From the NCBI GenBank assembly GCA_964514655.1, contig CAZEQY010000021.1, positions 1-43,295 of the forward strand: a stretch of 43,295 bases of DNA. Reading direction: 5' to 3'. A program made the translations under genes and the position numbers. This stretch comes from SZAS-7 sp964514655 (lineage in GTDB: Bacteria; Chlamydiota; Chlamydiia; Chlamydiales; FEN-1388). Positions 40,818 to 43,295 of this stretch are shown here, one piece after another. Numbering within the stretch: the first letter of the stretch is position 1; each line of letters begins with the position of its first letter. The notes below the pieces were generated by a model. It was not told where the DNA came from and did not search any database. It saw only the letters and a program-made list of their open reading frames with translations.

Positions 40818-41448
40818 CTTGTCGGTAGATAACTTTTAGCTTTCTTGTTTCCTCATGGCGGTAGCACATTGCAGGCACACCCGAAAGCTCCATTTTCATG
40901 ATAGCTTCATCATCTGTGAGAATTTTGAGCTCTTGAGACTCAACCTTCACAATCTTGTGAGGAGAGGCCAGCATCATCTCATCTTGAGCGTTTTGCCAGT
41001 CAATCTCACTATTTGCTTCGTGCTCGTCGATAGTGTCTATAGACTCTCTTTGGAGCGCGGGACTATAAATCGTTGCAGGCACTTCAGCTACCGGATAGCC
41101 TTTTGCATGGTGATCTTTTAGACGCCTTTTATACTTTCTCAGCTGTTTTTGAAGCTTGTCAACAGCCTGATCAATTGAGACGTACATATCGTTGCTTATG
41201 GCATGGCTTTGGATAAGCGTATGTCCATACTTCATGATGATATCTACGCGGTGATTAAGCTTTTGGATATCCATGATTACCGATATATCAATAATCCGCT
41301 CTGCCAAACGGTCAAGTTTGGACAGCTTTTCTTCGGCGTATGCCTTCATTGCATCAGTGACGTGCACGTGACGCCCTGTTACAATGATATTGTAACCTAG
41401 TGGAAATTCGGCCATTCTCTGCTTACGGGTAAGAGTCTCTTTGGTCAT
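40783..41448 (-). CDS. hpf: Long-form ribosome hibernation-promoting factor
   Basis: 221 residues. The N-terminal S30Ae/RaiA domain reads 'YNIIVTGRHVHVTDAMKAYAEEKLSKLDR' split over beta-1/alpha-1, with the basic helix 'LQKQLRKYKRRLKDH' that binds 16S rRNA. A linker (about 120-160) leads to the C-terminal dimerisation domain 'IVKVESQELKILTDDEAIMKMELSG'. Long HPF joins 70S ribosomes into inactive 100S dimers during growth arrest, which suits a developmental cycle with dormant particles. The start at 41448 has a GGGGG tract nine bases upstream. The last 35 bp overlap the next gene. Confidence 0.93.
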   Translation of the reverse strand: MTKETLTRKQRMAEFPLGYNIIVTGRHVHVTDAMKAYAEEKLSKLDRLAERIIDISVIMDIQKLNHRVDIIMKYGHTLIQSHAISNDMYVSIDQAVDKLQKQLRKYKRRLKDHHAKGYPVAEVPATIYSPALQRESIDTIDEHEANSEIDWQNAQDEMMLASPHKIVKVESQELKILTDDEAIMKMELSGVPAMCYRHEETRKLKVIYRQDDGNYCVIQAE

Positions 41449-41555
41449 TAGTAACCCCCATGATGAAGGTAAGAATTAGTACACCTAGACAACTTCTGTT
41501 GCCTATGCCTTTATTCTACTTCGCGGGTACATAATTTTCTAGTTAAAAAGCGTAT

Positions 41556-42584
41556 TTACGAGAGGACTCTGAGGGGAGATCCTAGCTGGCCGCAACCGGC
41601 CATGATGGAGCGGCCCTTTGTCTGCCGCAAAAGCACTCTGAGGCCCGATTTACGAAGGTGGGCAGCAAAGTTGTTAACTACCTCAAAATCAGGCGGTTGA
41701 AACCGATCCACCCTCTGGGCATTGTAGGGAATGAGGTTGATCTTTACATCTAAGCCTGTTGCATACTCTATAAGCTCATCCGCGCACTCTAGAGAATCAT
41801 TTACATCCTTCATAAGTACATAAGCTAAAAGCACTTTACGCATTGTACGCATAGAATAGCTTTGAATCGCGCTACGAACTAATGAGAGATTTTCTCTACG
41901 GTTATGTGGCATAAGCTTTGTGCGTAAAGCGTCATTTGGCGCGTTGAGGGATACAGCAAGGTTTGGGGCTATATCAGGATCATCTGCAAGGCGTAATATA
42001 GCTTCCACATTGCCGCTTGTAGAGACGGTTATACCATGCATGCCAAAGGCAAGGCCATTTTGGTCCGTGAGTATGCGAATAGACTGCTTTACTTCATCAT
42101 AGTTATCAAAAGACTCCCCCATACCCATAAATACCACGTTGCGAACGGGAGAATTGAGCAAAAACCTTGCTGCAAACACCTGAGATACGATTTCTGCCGC
42201 AGTAAGATTTCTGATTAGCCCCATGCGGCCAGTCTCACAAAAGGCACAAGCCCTTTTACAGCCTACCTGAGAAGAGACGCAAAGCGTCATCAGGGTTTTC
42301 ATGGGTATTAAAACGCTTTCGACAGTCTTTTCATCGTGTGTTTTTAACAAAAATTTTTGTGTGTCGCCCTCTTTATGGATTGTAGCAAGCTCTGGAAGCG
42401 TCCAGTCTACAGCACTATAGATCGCCTCCATACATGCCTTTGCCTGAACAAATTTAGGCTCATCAAGGCAAATGACTCCCCTTTTAAACCACTGGCGATA
42501 CAAATCTCCGGCCAAAAGTTTGCCGCGATCAAACAGTGAACAAAATTCAGAATGGGTGTAAGAAAAAGGTGAAAATTTTTTCAT
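41556..42584 (-). CDS. rlmN: Radical-SAM 23S rRNA A2503 methyltransferase RlmN
   Basis: 342 residues. The [4Fe-4S] motif is 'CKRACAFC' (CxxxCxxC), the preceding 'SSQVGC' and the 'GMGESFDNYDEV' segment are family marks, and the C-terminal 'IMAGCGQLG' holds the second catalytic cysteine that forms the transient covalent intermediate. RlmN makes 2-methyladenosine in 23S rRNA A2503 and in some tRNAs. ATG 42584 is chosen since the longer GTG start lies within the tRNA-Arg gene 11 bp upstream; no Shine-Dalgarno is visible, consistent with processing from a tRNA-containing transcript. Confidence 0.94.
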   Translation of the reverse strand: MKKFSPFSYTHSEFCSLFDRGKLLAGDLYRQWFKRGVICLDEPKFVQAKACMEAIYSAVDWTLPELATIHKEGDTQKFLLKTHDEKTVESVLIPMKTLMTLCVSSQVGCKRACAFCETGRMGLIRNLTAAEIVSQVFAARFLLNSPVRNVVFMGMGESFDNYDEVKQSIRILTDQNGLAFGMHGITVSTSGNVEAILRLADDPDIAPNLAVSLNAPNDALRTKLMPHNRRENLSLVRSAIQSYSMRTMRKVLLAYVLMKDVNDSLECADELIEYATGLDVKINLIPYNAQRVDRFQPPDFEVVNNFAAHLRKSGLRVLLRQTKGRSIMAGCGQLGSPLRVLS

Positions 42585-42594
42585 AAAAAAAATG

Positions 42595-42668
42595 CGCACC
42601 GAAGAGGGCTCGAACCTCTAACCACCTGGTTCGAAGCCAGGTACTCTATCCAGTTGAGCTATCGGTGC
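42595..42668 (-). tRNA. tRNA-Arg(UCG)
   Basis: 74-nt cloverleaf on the minus strand. Acceptor GCACCGA pairs with TCGGTGC (discriminator G), the D-arm contains AGCTCAACTGGATAGAG, anticodon arm CCTGG-CTTCGAA-CCAGG gives UCG, and the T-loop is TTCGAGC. CCA is not encoded. It reads CGA and other CGN codons by wobble. Confidence 0.95.
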
Positions 42669-42685
42669 ATAAAAAGTTGCATTAG

Positions 42686-42713
42686 CGTATCATCTATCTA
42701 TTATTTCTGACAA
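42686..42713 (-). promoter_or_regulatory. Promoter candidate of tRNA-Arg / rlmN
   Basis: On the minus strand: TTGTCA (42708-42713), 16-base spacer, GATACG (42686-42691), 18 bases before the tRNA 5' end. The -10 is weak; rlmN is likely on the same transcript. Confidence 0.4.
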
Positions 42714-42718
42714 GGCAT

Positions 42719-43240
42719 ATGCATACACACGCTATAGAAGGTATTACGCTCTCAAGCTTTCGTTTTCAAGAACAGGCTCATATTTTGTCGGTGTTCTCAA
42801 AAGAGCATGGCCGCATCAAATGCGTCACTAAAAGCACCCGCAAATCTCAAAACCGAGGTCTTGGACCCCTTTTGCTTGTTGAGATGCAGGTTGTTATTTC
42901 TGAAAACGAGCTCTGGAAGAGCCGTGAATGCCATGTGGCAACTTCATTTCCATTACTACGAAGCTCTTTAGATCATTTGCGCTATGCAAGCCAGATAACA
43001 GATCTTTTAGATAAGCTCCTGCCGCTACACCATCCAGTACCCCATCTATACATACTCTACAGCCAGTTTCTTACTAACCTGGCAAATAGCAAATACCCGC
43101 ATGTACCAGCATGTATCTTTCTAGAAAAATTCTTAGTCCTTGAAGGAATGCTTGAAAAAGAATCGGATATTGGCGCTATTGACCCGGAAAAAGTGCCTCT
43201 TGGTTACTACCAGAAGCTCATACACTCGATTGTAAGATGA
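42719..43240 (+). CDS. recO: RecO-like DNA repair protein (short)
   Basis: 173 residues. The N-terminal OB-fold resembles RecO ('TLSSFRFQEQAHILSVFSKEHGRI' region followed by the basic 'KSTRKSQNRGLGPLLLVEMQV'), then a helical part with 'HLRYASQITDLLDKLLP'. RecO helps load RecA onto SSB-coated DNA. It is short: bacterial RecO is about 240 residues and usually has a C-terminal Cys4 zinc finger, which is lacking here. AAGG precedes the ATG, and the stop lies 2 bp before a tRNA on the other strand, so truncation by gene-end loss is possible. Confidence is moderate because only the N-terminal half is diagnostic. Confidence 0.75.
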   Translation: MHTHAIEGITLSSFRFQEQAHILSVFSKEHGRIKCVTKSTRKSQNRGLGPLLLVEMQVVISENELWKSRECHVATSFPLLRSSLDHLRYASQITDLLDKLLPLHHPVPHLYILYSQFLTNLANSKYPHVPACIFLEKFLVLEGMLEKESDIGAIDPEKVPLGYYQKLIHSIVR

Positions 43241-43242
43241 AT

Positions 43243-43295
43243 TGCGAAAGGGGGGACTTGAACCCCCACGAGGAAACCCTCACTACCACCTCAAA
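43243..43295 (-). tRNA. tRNA-Leu(GAG), 5' part cut by the window edge
   Basis: The 3' part of a class II tRNA on the minus strand: anticodon loop TTGAGGT (anticodon GAG), variable stem GAGG-GTTT-CCTC, T-arm GGGGG-TTCAAGT-CCCCC, acceptor strand CTTTCGC with discriminator A (43243). The 5' acceptor, D-arm and half of the anticodon arm lie outside. CCA is not encoded. Confidence 0.85.

Noticed and set aside
1..43295. CRISPR arrays, insertion sequences, prophage genes, rRNA
   Set aside because: No regularly spaced direct repeats, transposase motifs, phage structural genes or rRNA segments were seen in either strand.

Overview
The window looks like a chromosomal segment of a member of the Chlamydiae outside the Chlamydiaceae (an 'environmental' or amoeba-associated lineage). 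The reasons are: a hemA / parE / parC neighbourhood like the chlamydial hemA-gyrB_2-gyrA_2 cluster, here interrupted by a sugar-nucleotide dehydratase gene; a divergent nfo/murJ pair with rpsD nearby; a UhpC-type sugar-phosphate transporter; and many unrecognised proteins with paired hydrophobic helices. Synteny statements come from memory of chlamydial gene order and were not checked against a database. No insertion sequence, CRISPR array, rRNA operon or phage module was seen.

Layout. 1-3110: a partial helical-repeat protein running off the left edge, a two-helix membrane protein, a two-gene envelope operon (DUF948-like plus YtxH-like) and a 49-residue ORF behind recX. 2.96-9.56 kb: recX, parC and parE leftward; pseB-like and hemA rightward from a divergent promoter. 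9.6-12.8 kb: an RNA-binding (RRM) protein, then leftward asnS and a CgeB-like glycosyltransferase. 12.87-13.01 kb: a striking 33-bp GC-rich inverted repeat. 13.0-24.3 kb: an accessory region with a PLP enzyme, several orphan proteins, two AAA-type ATPases each preceded by palindromic operator-like sites, an arylamine N-acetyltransferase fused to a GNAT domain, a secreted vanadium-haloperoxidase-like protein, a two-gene operon whose first gene encodes a eukaryote-like bZIP domain, and the frameshifted stub of a short-chain dehydrogenase.

24.3-36.1 kb: a TolB-like propeller protein and nfo leftward; murJ rightward, coupled to three mevalonate-pathway genes (two GHMP kinases and mvaD) that would convert mevalonate to isopentenyl diphosphate; then a DMT transporter, a thioredoxin-reductase-like flavoprotein without its CxxC, a HAD phosphatase, an MFS efflux pump, a TSUP permease and rpsD with a clear intrinsic terminator. 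36.1-39.8 kb: an overlapping operon uhpC / DUF115 (MAF-type) glycosyltransferase-like / MORN-repeat protein. 39.8-43.3 kb: a coiled-coil protein, an orphan HsdR_N-type nuclease-fold protein, long-form hpf, rlmN, tRNA-Arg(UCG), a short recO and the 3' part of a tRNA-Leu(GAG) cut by the right edge.

The strongest unexpected item is the bZIP-like protein at 23573-24088: an acidic N-terminus, a basic region with the Asn-x7-Arg signature and an in-register coiled coil, a eukaryotic transcription-factor architecture in an apparently intracellular bacterium. Next are the paired 16-bp palindromes TTCGGTTATAACCGAA / TTCGGTTGCAACCGAA, which sit exactly over the predicted promoter of an ATPase that itself contains a winged-helix segment.
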